From Bacillota bacterium (GTDB lineage Bacteria > Bacillota > Clostridia > Acetivibrionales > DTU013): a stretch of DNA of 64,000 nt. Location of the stretch: the NCBI GenBank assembly GCA_023411645.1, contig JAEYON010000033.1, forward strand, positions 4,090 to 68,089, in the 5' to 3' direction. The notes under the pieces were generated by a model. That model did no database searches and was not told where the DNA came from. It worked only from the letters and a program-made list of their open reading frames with translations. The position numbers and the translations under genes were made by a program. Positions 52,926 to 62,762 of the stretch are shown here, piece after piece. Each line of letters starts with the position of its first letter. Position 1 is the first letter of the stretch.

Positions 52926-53025
52926 GATTCTACCCATAACCCCACCTTTTTTTGTAATAATCGCATCCTTCGGACATATATTTATATTGTTCATGCTTTG
53001 CTTATTGATTAAGGGGGGTTAGCAA

Positions 53026-54504
53026 GTGGAAAAATACAATATATATCAGCAGATAGCTGAGCGGACTCAGGGAGATATTTATATAGGTGTTGTCGGGCCT
53101 GTCAGAACAGGGAAGTCGACCTTGATAAAAAGGTTCATGGACTTATTGGTGATTCCTAACATAGAAAATGTTTACAGCCGTGAGAGGGCAAAAGATGAAC
53201 TCCCACAGAGTGCAACGGGGCGGACGATCATGACGACTGAGCCCAAGTTTGTGCCCAATGAAGCTGTTGAAATCACGCTGGATGAGGCCCTGAAGCTCAA
53301 AGTCAGAATGGTTGACTGTGTAGGCTATCTTGTTAAGGGTGCGCTTGGTTATCTGGAGAATAACTCCCCAAGGATGGTCTCCACGCCATGGTTTGATTAT
53401 CAGATACCATTTGAGCAAGCCGCTGAGCTGGGTACCAGAAAGGTAATCAATGACCACTCAACCATTGGACTGCTCGTTACGACAGACGGCAGTATCACCG
53501 ACATTCCGAGAGAGGACTATATTGAGGCGGAAAAAAGAGTTGTAAGTGAGCTTAAGGCGATCAATAAGCCTTTTGTGATCGTATTGAACTCTGTGATTCC
53601 AAGAGATCCGGAAACGGAAAATCTGAGGCTGGAGCTGGAGGAAAAGTATGAGGTGCCGGTCATCAGTGTGAACTGTGCGCAGATGAGAAATGATGAGTTA
53701 GCTGATATCATGGAGCGTATTTTGTATGAATTCCCTATTTGTGAAATCGGCATAAATATACCCAGGTGGGTCGAGACGCTGGAGCAGGATCACTGGCTCA
53801 GGGTCGATATGATGCAGTCCATCCGGGATACGTTCAGGGGAGTTCAGAAAATCCGTGAAGCAAAGGATTCCATCAGTAAGTTTGCGGATTATGATTTTGT
53901 TAAAAAAGCGAACCTTTCCGAAATCAATGCCGGAGTAGGAAATATGCTGCTGAATATTGAAACGCCGGATGATCTGTTCTACAAGGTGCTCAGCGATTCG
54001 ACCGGACTTCAGATCGAGGGTGAACACCGGCTGATCGCTTTGATGAAGGATCTGGCCAGGATCCGGAAGGAATACGAGCGAGTAGAGTTTGCGCTGCATG
54101 AGGTGAAGGTAAAGGGATATGGTGTTGTGACGCCGCAGATGGAAGAAATGACACTCAATGAGCCGGAAATTATTAAGCAGGGGAACAGGTTCGGCGTTAA
54201 GCTTAAAGCCAGCGCGCCTTCCGTACACATGATCCGTGCGGATATCGAGACGGAGATCGCACCTCTGGTCGGTACGGAAAAGCAGTCCGAAGAGCTTGTG
54301 AATTACCTGCTGAAAGAGTTTGAAAGTGAACCGGGCAAGATCTGGGAATCCAATATTTTTGGGAAATCACTTCATGAGCTGGTCAGCGAAGGGCTCCACA
54401 ACAAGCTGAACAAGATGCCGGAGGATGCGCAGTTCAAGCTTCAGGAGACGCTGCAGAGGATCATCAATGAGGGAAGCGGCGGGCTGATTTGCATTATACT
54501 GTAG
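53026..54504 (+). CDS. spoIVA: Spore coat morphogenetic ATPase SpoIVA
   Basis: A 492-residue cytoskeletal ATPase of the mother cell that polymerises on the forespore surface and is the base for the spore coat. Walker A is GPVRTGKST (24-32). The N-terminal half is a TRAFAC-type ATPase core, the middle is helical, and the C-terminal end GGLICIIL is the conserved forespore-targeting tail. The start is GTG, preceded by AAGGGGGG. Full length. It is probably under sigma-E control, but I could not place a convincing -10/-35 pair. Confidence 0.97.
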   Translation: MEKYNIYQQIAERTQGDIYIGVVGPVRTGKSTLIKRFMDLLVIPNIENVYSRERAKDELPQSATGRTIMTTEPKFVPNEAVEITLDEALKLKVRMVDCVGYLVKGALGYLENNSPRMVSTPWFDYQIPFEQAAELGTRKVINDHSTIGLLVTTDGSITDIPREDYIEAEKRVVSELKAINKPFVIVLNSVIPRDPETENLRLELEEKYEVPVISVNCAQMRNDELADIMERILYEFPICEIGINIPRWVETLEQDHWLRVDMMQSIRDTFRGVQKIREAKDSISKFADYDFVKKANLSEINAGVGNMLLNIETPDDLFYKVLSDSTGLQIEGEHRLIALMKDLARIRKEYERVEFALHEVKVKGYGVVTPQMEEMTLNEPEIIKQGNRFGVKLKASAPSVHMIRADIETEIAPLVGTEKQSEELVNYLLKEFESEPGKIWESNIFGKSLHELVSEGLHNKLNKMPEDAQFKLQETLQRIINEGSGGLICIIL

Positions 54505-54843
54505 CAGTCAGGCGTGGTACATACAACCTGTTTTATGTAAACCGGCTTTTTGGAAAAAATGTGCAGATTTTTCGATTGTGTTCAGATTTATCAAGTGTTT
54601 TTGCTTAAAATTTAAACACAATCGAATTTTTTGCACTTTTTTTGCTTTGAAATTGAACAAATTCGAAATATTTGCTCACCTCACTCCGAAAAAAATGGAA
54701 TGGTCCTGATTTTTTCCAGGTTAGTTCGCAAGTTTCTTTTGCTATTATCAACTCTTATGGTAAAATAAGCATGGTATATTTTTTATTGTTAACAATAGTA
54801 CATATATATGATAATTAAAGGGAAACACCATTCGGAGGGTATC
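54505..54843. other. Intergenic region with a long inverted repeat
   Basis: These 339 bases hold no gene. A perfect 12-bp inverted repeat, TTCGATTGTGTT (54571-54582) and AACACAATCGAA (54615-54626), spans a 32-base loop, and TGCA is matched again further out on each side. The region is AT-rich, with a related AAATTCGAAATATTT at about 54660-54674. A weak hairpin with A/T flanks lies near 54690-54720. It may terminate spoIVA or be a regulatory repeat. Confidence 0.5.
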
Positions 54844-56586
54844 ATGGACAGCAGAAAAATATATGATTTTTGGATGCAGAGCGATTACTTTGATGCGGCA
54901 ACCAAAAAGGAACTGGCGCAAATCAAGGATGATCCTGGAGAGATCGAGGAACGGTTTTACAGGGATCTGGAATTCGGCACTGGCGGCCTGAGGGGAGTCA
55001 TTGGCGCCGGTACCAACAGGATCAACATATATACCGTCAGGAAGGCGTCCCAGGGTCTTGCCAATTACCTTATTAAGAATATTAAGGATGCTCAAAAGCG
55101 CGGTATCGCTATCGCTTACGACTGCAGGCGCATGTCGCCGGAATTTGCGGCAGAAGCTGCCGGAGTTTTTGCAGCAAGCGGCATTGTTACGTATCTATTT
55201 GATGAGCTTCGCCCGACGCCCGAGCTTTCATTTGCTGTGAGGCATTTGAATGCAGCGGCGGGTATCGTTGTCACTGCAAGTCATAACCCTAAGCAGTACA
55301 ACGGATACAAGGTCTATGGGGAGGATGGGGGACAGCTTCCGTTGGAAGGCTCGGAAGCCGTTTTGAATGAGATCGAGGCTATCACCGATATTACAACGAT
55401 CAAACCAATGGAGCAGAATGAAGCCATTGAAAAGGGCTTGATAATAAAAATAGGAAGCGAGATTGACGATGCCTATATAAATTGTCTCAAAACGCTGGTG
55501 GTAAACCCGCAAACCGTTGCCCGCGCTGCAGACGATATGAAAATTGTCTACACTCCGTTGCATGGTTCCGGCAACAAGCCGGTCAGAAGGATTTTGAAGG
55601 AAATTGGCTTTAAAAACGTGCTTGTTGTTCCGGAACAGGAGCTTCCAGATTCTGAATTCAGTACGGTCAAGTCACCCAATCCTGAAGAAAAGGATGCGTT
55701 CAAGCTGGCGATCGAACTGGCAAAGAAGGAAGGCGTAGATCTGATCATTGGCACAGATCCGGACAGCGATAGGGTTGGTGTTGTCGTAAAAAGCTCTTCA
55801 GGCGAATATATGGTCCTTACGGGGAACCAGACCGGTTGTTTGCTGATGGAATATATACTGTCTCAGAAGAGGGCAGCGGGGACACTTCCGGCAAATGGAT
55901 TTGTTGTTAAGACAATTGTCACCAGCGAGCTCTCACGAAAAATTGCGGAAAACTACAATATTAAGCTGATAGAAGTGCTCACCGGTTTTAAATTCATCGG
56001 TGAAAAAATAAAAGAACTGGACGAAACAGGACGGATGAAGTACCTATTTGGCTTTGAGGAAAGCTACGGATATCTTGCCGGCACCTTTGCAAGAGATAAG
56101 GACGCCGTAGTGGCAAGCATGCTGATCGGCGAAATGGCCGCATATTATAAAAATCGTGGGATGTCGTTGTATGAAGGACTCCAGGAAATATTCGAGAAGT
56201 ATGGCTATTTTATAGAAGGAATTACTTCCTTCACGCTCGAAGGCAAGGAAGGTGTGGAAAAGATTGCTGCGGCTATGGAAGCGCTGAGAATGCGGAAGAT
56301 GTCGGCGGGCTTTGGAGACTGTGAGCTGGCGGCAGTAAGAGATTATCAGAAAAAGGAGATCGTTCGTTTCCCGGCAGGGACGAAGGAAGTGCTCGATCTC
56401 CCCGAGTCTAACGTGCTGTATTACGAATTGGCGGACGGATCCTGGTTCTGCATCAGACCATCCGGCACCGAGCCGAAGATAAAAATCTATTGCGGCGTAT
56501 CGGAAGCATCGCAGCAGAAAGCACAGCAAAAGCTTGACAAAATCAGAGAATCGATTATCGGAGAGATAAAGAAGCTGCTTTATTGA
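54844..56586 (+). CDS. Phosphohexose mutase (phosphoglucomutase/phosphomannomutase)
   Basis: A 580-residue alpha-D-phosphohexomutase interconverting hexose 1- and 6-phosphates for cell-wall or glycogen precursors. The phosphoserine loop is VTASHNPKQYNGYK (about 139-152), the metal loop GTDPDSDRVG, the sugar loop GFEESYGYL and the phosphate loop RPSGTEPKIKIY. The ATG at 54844 follows CGGAGGG; an in-frame ATG at 54808 lies upstream without a site. The PgcA-type length fits. Confidence 0.92.
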   Translation: MDSRKIYDFWMQSDYFDAATKKELAQIKDDPGEIEERFYRDLEFGTGGLRGVIGAGTNRINIYTVRKASQGLANYLIKNIKDAQKRGIAIAYDCRRMSPEFAAEAAGVFAASGIVTYLFDELRPTPELSFAVRHLNAAAGIVVTASHNPKQYNGYKVYGEDGGQLPLEGSEAVLNEIEAITDITTIKPMEQNEAIEKGLIIKIGSEIDDAYINCLKTLVVNPQTVARAADDMKIVYTPLHGSGNKPVRRILKEIGFKNVLVVPEQELPDSEFSTVKSPNPEEKDAFKLAIELAKKEGVDLIIGTDPDSDRVGVVVKSSSGEYMVLTGNQTGCLLMEYILSQKRAAGTLPANGFVVKTIVTSELSRKIAENYNIKLIEVLTGFKFIGEKIKELDETGRMKYLFGFEESYGYLAGTFARDKDAVVASMLIGEMAAYYKNRGMSLYEGLQEIFEKYGYFIEGITSFTLEGKEGVEKIAAAMEALRMRKMSAGFGDCELAAVRDYQKKEIVRFPAGTKEVLDLPESNVLYYELADGSWFCIRPSGTEPKIKIYCGVSEASQQKAQQKLDKIRESIIGEIKKLLY

Positions 56587-56687
56587 GGCGGAAATTAAAA
56601 CAGCTGGGAGTTACAACCGCAATAACACCACGATTACAACTGTGATAACTGCTGCGACAACAGAGATTGGGGCAGTTGTTCAGGCAG

Positions 56688-57329
56688 CTATTGAGGCTGT
56701 ACTTTACGTTGCTGAGACTCGAATGCTTTTTCCAGTTTCGTTTTTATCCTGTGGCAGGGAATATTTTCATTAAAATCTTCCCGTCCCGAGCATTCCCGAT
56801 AAAGCTCATAATTAACCGAAGCACAAATGTGGCAAGGCCTGGTGTCGGAGCAAAGACCTGTTTCAAGCCCTTCAAGGATTTCAAAATGGTGGATTCCGAC
56901 AGGACTGAGCATTGGATAGATGTTTTTGTGATAGCGGGCAAGCGGCAATCTGTTAAAATGATAGCAGGGTTTCCTGTAGTACCATGGAATTGGCATACAT
57001 TCTGTCTCGTCGTGGTAGTTGCTTTCTTTGTAGATTGCTCCGGGCAGGGAAGGGGCGCACCTGATATATGTTCCCACGCTGCATTTCAAGCAGTTGCTGT
57101 GACACCGGGAACGTACAAGATTAGAGCAAAAAATACAGCTTGCATATTCCTCACATGAGTGCTTCTGATAAAGCCCTGGCAGATACTCCTTGATAAAATA
57201 CCGCTTGTATTGGGCGTCATCAGTTAATAAACTGACCGGACTGAAGGAACCAGCTGCTTTGCATAGCTTTTTAAAAAAATGATTCAGTCGTTCCGTCCTA
57301 TCTTGCCGTAGGATGTTTTCAGATGACAT
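56688..57329 (-). CDS. Cysteine-rich protein of unknown function
   Basis: A 213-residue protein with about 15 cysteines, several in clusters: CEEYASCIFC (CX5CX2C), CHSNCLKC (CX3CX2C) and CSDTRPCHIC (CX5CX2C). The pattern suggests metal or Fe-S binding. CX3CX2C equals the radical SAM motif in spacing, but the rest does not look like a radical SAM barrel. AAGGAGG lies 13 bases before the ATG at 57329, a long gap. It is convergent with the mutase gene and upstream of HD-GYP on the opposite strand. No family recognised. Confidence 0.55.
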   Translation of the reverse strand: MSSENILRQDRTERLNHFFKKLCKAAGSFSPVSLLTDDAQYKRYFIKEYLPGLYQKHSCEEYASCIFCSNLVRSRCHSNCLKCSVGTYIRCAPSLPGAIYKESNYHDETECMPIPWYYRKPCYHFNRLPLARYHKNIYPMLSPVGIHHFEILEGLETGLCSDTRPCHICASVNYELYRECSGREDFNENIPCHRIKTKLEKAFESQQRKVQPQ

Positions 57330-57555
57330 CTCGAGAAACCAGCCTCCTTTAGGTATAATATACATATATTACCATAAATAGCTCAAAACAACAGTTATTG
57401 CCCTGTACATGCCATCTCCGGGAAATATTAAAATCTGCATTCATAAAAAATACAGAATAATTAGTTCGTTATTTTTTGTTATTTGAAGGAATTGGATTAA
57501 TAATGTCGAATAATGAATAAAGTTACTTACTAAAGAGAATTCCTTGGAGGATTAA

Positions 57556-58620
57556 ATGCGCAGAGTAAGCATCGACTCGATACAGACCGGTGTAAAACTG
57601 GCCAGAACCATATTCAGCTCAGATGGGGACGTATTGTTAGCTGAGGGTGTGGAACTGACAAAGAGTAATGCAAGACGGCTCAAAAAGTATGGAATTACTG
57701 AAATATACATGCAGGATGACATCTCCTCGGATATAGAAGCCAAAGATGTAATCGAAGAGCAGACTCGCATCGAAGCTGTGTCTCTTGTAAAGAAAACGAT
57801 GAATAACTACCAGTTTTCACCTTTAATGGATGTAACAGAAGTGAAAACGGTTGTGAATAAGATATTAGATGAACTTCTGAGTAATAATGATATTCTATTC
57901 AATCTTTCACAGATAAGATCCGTAGATGACTATACATTTGAACATTCGGTGAATGTGTGTATTCTTTCGTTGATTACAGGAATCGGGCTCGGGTTTGATC
58001 AGCACCGGCTGCGGGAGCTTGGTATAGGAGCAATGCTGCATGATATCGGAAAGCTCTGCATCCCCAGAGAAATATTAAAAAAACCGATGCAGCTCACAGT
58101 CGAAGAGTTTGAAGAAATAAAAAAGCATACAGTCCTTGGATATGAGCTTCTGAAAAAAAGCGGTCAGGTCGATCTTGTATCGGCATATATTGCCTTTGGA
58201 CACCACGAAAGGTATGACGGAAGCGGATACCCCCTTCAGCTGAAAAATGAGAATATTCAAATCTGCGCTAGAATCGTAGCGGTCGCAGATGTTTATGACG
58301 CCCTGACTTCGGATCGTGTATACAGGAAGAAGCTCAAACCCAACGAGGTTTATGAATATATTACAACTCTTGGGATCCACCATTTTGATCCCAGAGTTAT
58401 TGAGAGCTTTGTCAAATATGTCTCCATTTATCCGGTTGGTACAGGAGTGCTTCTTAACACGAAAGAGCGAGGCATTGTTTTGCGTGATAACAAACATGCT
58501 CCAACCAGACCTGTAGTCCGGATAGTATATAATGACGCCATGAAAAAACAGACCATTTTCAAAGAAATTGACCTTTCCGAGACAACTAATGTTTTTATTA
58601 TCGACGGTTGTGAATTATAA
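57556..58620 (+). CDS. HD-GYP domain phosphodiesterase
   Basis: A 354-residue protein with an N-terminal domain (about 1-65) and an HD-GYP domain (about 105-300), a class that hydrolyses cyclic di-GMP or related dinucleotides. Metal ligands are His130, HDIGK (162-166), the signature HHERYDGSGYP (about 216-226) and VADVYDALTSDR. All conserved residues are present, so it should be active. A C-terminal extension of about 50 residues is unassigned. TTGGAGGA precedes the ATG. No GGDEF gene lies nearby. The stop runs into a hairpin that begins the repeat region. Confidence 0.92.
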   Translation: MRRVSIDSIQTGVKLARTIFSSDGDVLLAEGVELTKSNARRLKKYGITEIYMQDDISSDIEAKDVIEEQTRIEAVSLVKKTMNNYQFSPLMDVTEVKTVVNKILDELLSNNDILFNLSQIRSVDDYTFEHSVNVCILSLITGIGLGFDQHRLRELGIGAMLHDIGKLCIPREILKKPMQLTVEEFEEIKKHTVLGYELLKKSGQVDLVSAYIAFGHHERYDGSGYPLQLKNENIQICARIVAVADVYDALTSDRVYRKKLKPNEVYEYITTLGIHHFDPRVIESFVKYVSIYPVGTGVLLNTKERGIVLRDNKHAPTRPVVRIVYNDAMKKQTIFKEIDLSETTNVFIIDGCEL

Positions 58621-59045
58621 CAAGGCTTCGCCTTGTTGAAACGCTGCCATTACTGTTCAGGCCTATTATGGATATTGTGCAATAGCGGAAACAGTAGCTT
58701 CATTTGCAAGAGCTGTATAGTTCAGATCGGGCAAGCCGAAACTCGCAAAAATGCATATAAAATATTGTTTGTAGCATTTTTGCTCAAACAGTCGGCTTGC
58801 TGCTCCTCGCTCTGACTATACATCTCTAAGCTGCATTTTGCTAAAGTTTCCTTTATTGCAGAATATCAATAGCAAGATTTTGAACAGTAAAACATGTTGC
58901 TGAGAAAATGGAAATTATCTACGAACGATAATTTCCATTTTGGATTTTAAGCGTTATAACAAGGCAAAGCCTCATTGAAACGCTGCTGAGAAAATGGAAA
59001 TTATCTACGAACGATAATTTCCATTTTCGATTTTAAGCGTTATAA
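58618..59045. repeat. Gene-free repeat region: paired direct repeats and long palindromes
   Basis: No gene is seen between HD-GYP and dnaE (455 bases). A 61-bp direct repeat lies at 58899-58959 and 58985-59045 with one mismatch; each copy contains a perfect 15-bp inverted repeat (AAAATGGAAATTATC/GATAATTTCCATTTT) around a 7-base loop. A second motif, TAACAAGGC...TTGAAACGCTGC, occurs at 58618 and 58957. Between them, 58709-58827 forms a long imperfect palindrome with perfect arms GCAAAAATGC/GCATTTTTGC and GCAAGCCGA/TCGGCTTGC. It could be MITE-like, a non-coding RNA or dnaE leader control. Confidence 0.8.
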
Positions 59046-59075
59046 TAATGTTAGGGTATTAGTTTGGAGGGGTTA

Positions 59076-62000
59076 ATGATAATGATGACCGGAGCAACTA
59101 CGGCAGCGCCGGGCTTTGTACATTTGCATGTTCACACTGAGTATAGCCTGCTTGACGGAGCCAACAGAATACCGGACTTGATTGCGCGTACGGTGCAGCT
59201 TGGTATGAATAGCATTGCGATCACAGACCACGGTGTGATGTATGGTGTTATAGATTTCTATAAAACTGCAAAGAAAAATGGCATAAAGCCAATTTTAGGC
59301 TGTGAGGTTTATACGGCAAAGCGGTCGCGACTTGACAAGCAGCCCGGTGTGGACGCGGATCAGGGACATCTAGTGCTGCTGGCAAGAAACAACGAAGGCT
59401 GGAAAAACCTCATGAAGATAGTGTCTATTGGCTTTACTGAGGGCTTTTATTATAAACCAAGAATCGATACAGAGGTATTAAGGCGATATGCGAGAGGGAT
59501 TACAGCACTGAGCGCATGTCTGTCAGGCGATGTTCCAACTGCTATCCTGGAGGGCGACTACAACAAGGCTAAAAAACGGGCTCTTGACTTTAATGAAATC
59601 TTCGGCCAGGGTAACTTCTTCCTTGAGCTTCAGAGTAATGGGATCGAAGAGCAAAATCTGGTTAACCAGAGCTTGATCAAGCTTTCCAGAGAGACGGGCA
59701 TCCCGCTTGTTGCCACAAATGATGCGCATTACCTCAGACGGGAGGACGCGAAAGCTCACGAAGTTCTGCTTTGTATCCAGACGGGCAAAAAGATTACTGA
59801 CGAAGACAGGATGAAATTCAGCTCCGATGACTTTTATATTAAAGCCCCGGAGGAAATGGAAGCCGCCTTTAGAAACATCCCGGAAGCGCTTGAAAACACT
59901 GTAAAGATTGCGGAGAGCTGTAATGTCGAGCTGGAGTTCGGAAAGCTGCATTTGCCTCAATTTGAGGTGCCTGAGGGAAGAGAGCCTTTTGAATATCTGA
60001 CCGGCCTTTGTTACGAGGGCCTAAAACGCGTGTATGGTAAGGAAGCCTCCAACCCGGAGTATACACAAAGACTGGATTATGAACTCCAGGTGATCCTTCA
60101 AATGGGATATGTTGACTATTTTTTGATTGTCTGGGACTTCATCAAATATGCAAAGGACAACGGCATTATGGTGGGGCCGGGCAGAGGATCCGCTGCGGGA
60201 AGTCTTGCCTCCTATTGCCTTGGAATTACAAGCATAGACCCCCTGAAATATAATCTGCTTTTTGAAAGATTCCTGAATCCTGAAAGAGTCACCATGCCGG
60301 ATATCGATGTTGATTTCTGCTATGAGCGAAGGCAGGAGGTCATTGATTATGTCGTGCGAAAATATGGAGAGGACAGGGTGGCTCAGATCATCACCTTCGG
60401 AACCATGGCTGCAAGAGCGGCCATCAGGGATGTAGGAAGGGCGCTGGATATCCCTTACGGAGAAGTGGATCAAATTGCAAAGATGATTCCATTCCAGATT
60501 GGCATGAACATCGACAAGGCACTCGAACTGAATCCGGAGCTCAGGATGAAGGTTGAAGAGGACGAAAATGCGGAGGAACTGATCCACACCGCAAGACTTC
60601 TTGAAGGAATGCCAAGACACGCAAGCACACATGCGGCCGGTGTTGTTATTTCAAAGGATCCGATCACGGAGTATGTCCCGCTGCAAAGAAATGATGAGAG
60701 TATCACAACACAGTTTACGATGGGACTGCTGGAAGAGCTTGGGTTGTTGAAAATGGATTTTCTGGGTCTCCGGACGCTGACGGTAATTAGGGATGCAGTA
60801 GATTTGATTTATATGAACCACGGGATCCGTATTGACATTGATAAATTGAATATGGAGGATGCGGATGTCTATAAAATGATTGGTGAAGGAAAGACGTCAG
60901 GAATATTCCAGTTGGAAAGCGCAGGGATGACGCAGTTCATGAAGGAACTGCAGCCGACTTCGCTCGAGGATATCATTGCTGGCATCTCACTCTACAGGCC
61001 AGGTCCGATGGAGTCAATCCCCAAATACATCAGGAATAAAAACAATCCTGACAAGGTCACCTACGAGCACCGCATGCTGGAGAAGATACTGGATGTGACA
61101 TACGGATGTATGGTTTATCAGGAGCAGGTCATGCAGATCGTGCGCGAACTGGGAGGCTATTCATTCGGGCGCTCGGACCTTGTCAGGCGCGCCATGTCCA
61201 AAAAGAAGCATGACGTAATGCAAAAGGAAAGAGAAAACTTCATCCATGGGATCGTTGACGAGGATGGGACGGTTTTGGTCAAAGGCGCTGTCAGAAACGG
61301 GGTAGATGAAAAAACTGCTGACCGCATTTTTGATCAGATGATGGATTTCGCCAGCTATGCGTTTAACAAGTCCCATGCCGCAGCTTATGCGGTGGTAGCG
61401 TATCAAACAGCCTGGCTCAAATACTATTACCCTGTGGAGTTCATGGCCGCGTCGCTCAACAGCTTCCTGGGTTCCGGTGAAAAGGTGTCCCATTATGTCC
61501 ACGAATGCAAACAAATGGGTATTGAAGTCCTTCCGCCCGACGTCAATGAAAGTGATGTCAGATTTTCTGTAATCAATAATAAAATCAGATTCGGTATGGC
61601 GGCAGTCAAAAATGTCGGAGAAAATGCAGTCAGAGAGTTGAAGATGGAAAGGAATAAAAAAGGACCCTTTAAAAGCTTTGGGGATTTTTGTGAGAGAATC
61701 GGCAGCAAGGATTTTAACAAAAGATGTGTTGAGAGCCTGATCAAGTGCGGTGCATTCGATTCGTTTGGAGTATACAGATCAAAAATGATGGCGGTGTACG
61801 AAAAGCTGCTTGAAGGAGCGCAGCAGAGTAACAGAAGCAAGCTTGAGGGACAGCTTTCTCTCTTTGAAATACCGGGGAAGGTCCAAAATATAAAAACCGA
61901 GGAAATCTATCCGGAGCTGAATGAGTTTTCTCCCAGGATGCTGCTTTCAATGGAAAAGGAAATGCTGGGACTGTATATTTCAGGCCATCCACTCAATGAA

Positions 62001-62681
62001 TATGAGGATGAGATCCTGGAGCAAACAACGATAAACAGCTCTGATTTCAGCGAGATTGGTACGGAGGGGACCGAACATGCCGCAAATGAAGAGGCTTCAG
62101 AGGGGAAAAATTTGATAGATGGCATGTTTGTTACAGTGGGAGGGATCATCACAGAGAAAAAAACTAAATCTACAAAAAGTAATAATATGATGGCTTTTGT
62201 CACGCTGGAGGATCTTTACGGAAGTATGGAGGTCATTGTATTTCCCAAAATACTGACCAGATACGGCAGCATTCTGATAAATGAAAATGCCGTCTTTGTT
62301 GATGGGCGGCTCAGCATAAGAGAAGAAGAGCAACCTAAAATCATCTGTGAATCGGTGCGGCAGATCAAAAAGAATGAAAACGCCGGCAGCAGGCAGACAG
62401 ATTCCGCGGGAACGGAAAGAGAGAACGGTACAGGCGGGAAGGATAAAATCTTTATCAGGACCGATGCTTCTTCGGACAGCAGTCAACTGCAATCGGTTTT
62501 TTCTCTATTGAAGTATTTCCATGGGACTACGCCGGTACAATTTTGTAGCATTGATGATGTGGGAAATATTGCCAAAATGAAAACGGAGGAATATCGCGTG
62601 CAGATGTGTGAAACACTGCATAGGGAGCTTGTGGAGCGTTTTGGTGAGGAAAACGTGAAATTTGTATCGAAGCATAGATAA
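59076..62681 (+). CDS. dnaE: DNA polymerase III alpha subunit
   Basis: A replicative polymerase of about 1201 residues (family C, DnaE type). An N-terminal PHP domain starts FVHLHVHTEYSLLDGANR. The polymerase core has GRGSAAGSLASYCLG, the catalytic aspartates in MPDIDVDFCYERR and HASTHAAGVVIS. The tandem HhH, the OB domain and a C-terminal tail follow; a Glu/Asn-rich linker lies near 990-1010. Several ATGs cluster after GGAGGGG (59066-59072); 59076 fits best. Low-GC Firmicutes also carry PolC, so this may be the second replicase. The gene starts just after the repeat region. Confidence 0.95.
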   Translation: MIMMTGATTAAPGFVHLHVHTEYSLLDGANRIPDLIARTVQLGMNSIAITDHGVMYGVIDFYKTAKKNGIKPILGCEVYTAKRSRLDKQPGVDADQGHLVLLARNNEGWKNLMKIVSIGFTEGFYYKPRIDTEVLRRYARGITALSACLSGDVPTAILEGDYNKAKKRALDFNEIFGQGNFFLELQSNGIEEQNLVNQSLIKLSRETGIPLVATNDAHYLRREDAKAHEVLLCIQTGKKITDEDRMKFSSDDFYIKAPEEMEAAFRNIPEALENTVKIAESCNVELEFGKLHLPQFEVPEGREPFEYLTGLCYEGLKRVYGKEASNPEYTQRLDYELQVILQMGYVDYFLIVWDFIKYAKDNGIMVGPGRGSAAGSLASYCLGITSIDPLKYNLLFERFLNPERVTMPDIDVDFCYERRQEVIDYVVRKYGEDRVAQIITFGTMAARAAIRDVGRALDIPYGEVDQIAKMIPFQIGMNIDKALELNPELRMKVEEDENAEELIHTARLLEGMPRHASTHAAGVVISKDPITEYVPLQRNDESITTQFTMGLLEELGLLKMDFLGLRTLTVIRDAVDLIYMNHGIRIDIDKLNMEDADVYKMIGEGKTSGIFQLESAGMTQFMKELQPTSLEDIIAGISLYRPGPMESIPKYIRNKNNPDKVTYEHRMLEKILDVTYGCMVYQEQVMQIVRELGGYSFGRSDLVRRAMSKKKHDVMQKERENFIHGIVDEDGTVLVKGAVRNGVDEKTADRIFDQMMDFASYAFNKSHAAAYAVVAYQTAWLKYYYPVEFMAASLNSFLGSGEKVSHYVHECKQMGIEVLPPDVNESDVRFSVINNKIRFGMAAVKNVGENAVRELKMERNKKGPFKSFGDFCERIGSKDFNKRCVESLIKCGAFDSFGVYRSKMMAVYEKLLEGAQQSNRSKLEGQLSLFEIPGKVQNIKTEEIYPELNEFSPRMLLSMEKEMLGLYISGHPLNEYEDEILEQTTINSSDFSEIGTEGTEHAANEEASEGKNLIDGMFVTVGGIITEKKTKSTKSNNMMAFVTLEDLYGSMEVIVFPKILTRYGSILINENAVFVDGRLSIREEEQPKIICESVRQIKKNENAGSRQTDSAGTERENGTGGKDKIFIRTDASSDSSQLQSVFSLLKYFHGTTPVQFCSIDDVGNIAKMKTEEYRVQMCETLHRELVERFGEENVKFVSKHR

Positions 62682-62716
62682 ATAAAGGCTTTTAGCGGTT
62701 TAATGGACAAATAGTG

Positions 62717-62745
62717 TTGATTTTTCAAATGAAATAATATATAGT
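62717..62745 (+). promoter_or_regulatory. Putative promoter of mtrB
   Basis: TTGATT (62717-62722), 17 bases, TATAGT (62740-62745), 18 bases before the mtrB start. Confidence 0.55.
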
Positions 62746-62762
62746 TATTTTGAGGTGGTTAC

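Noticed and set aside
52952..52985. Sigma-E promoter before spoIVA
   Set aside because: CATATATT resembles the sigma-E -10, but the best -35-like sequence is only about 13 bases away, too close for a convincing call.
58899..59045. Two copies of a palindromic repeat, possible CRISPR
   Set aside because: Only two units; they are 61 bp long with internal stems, there is no series of variable spacers, and no cas genes lie nearby.
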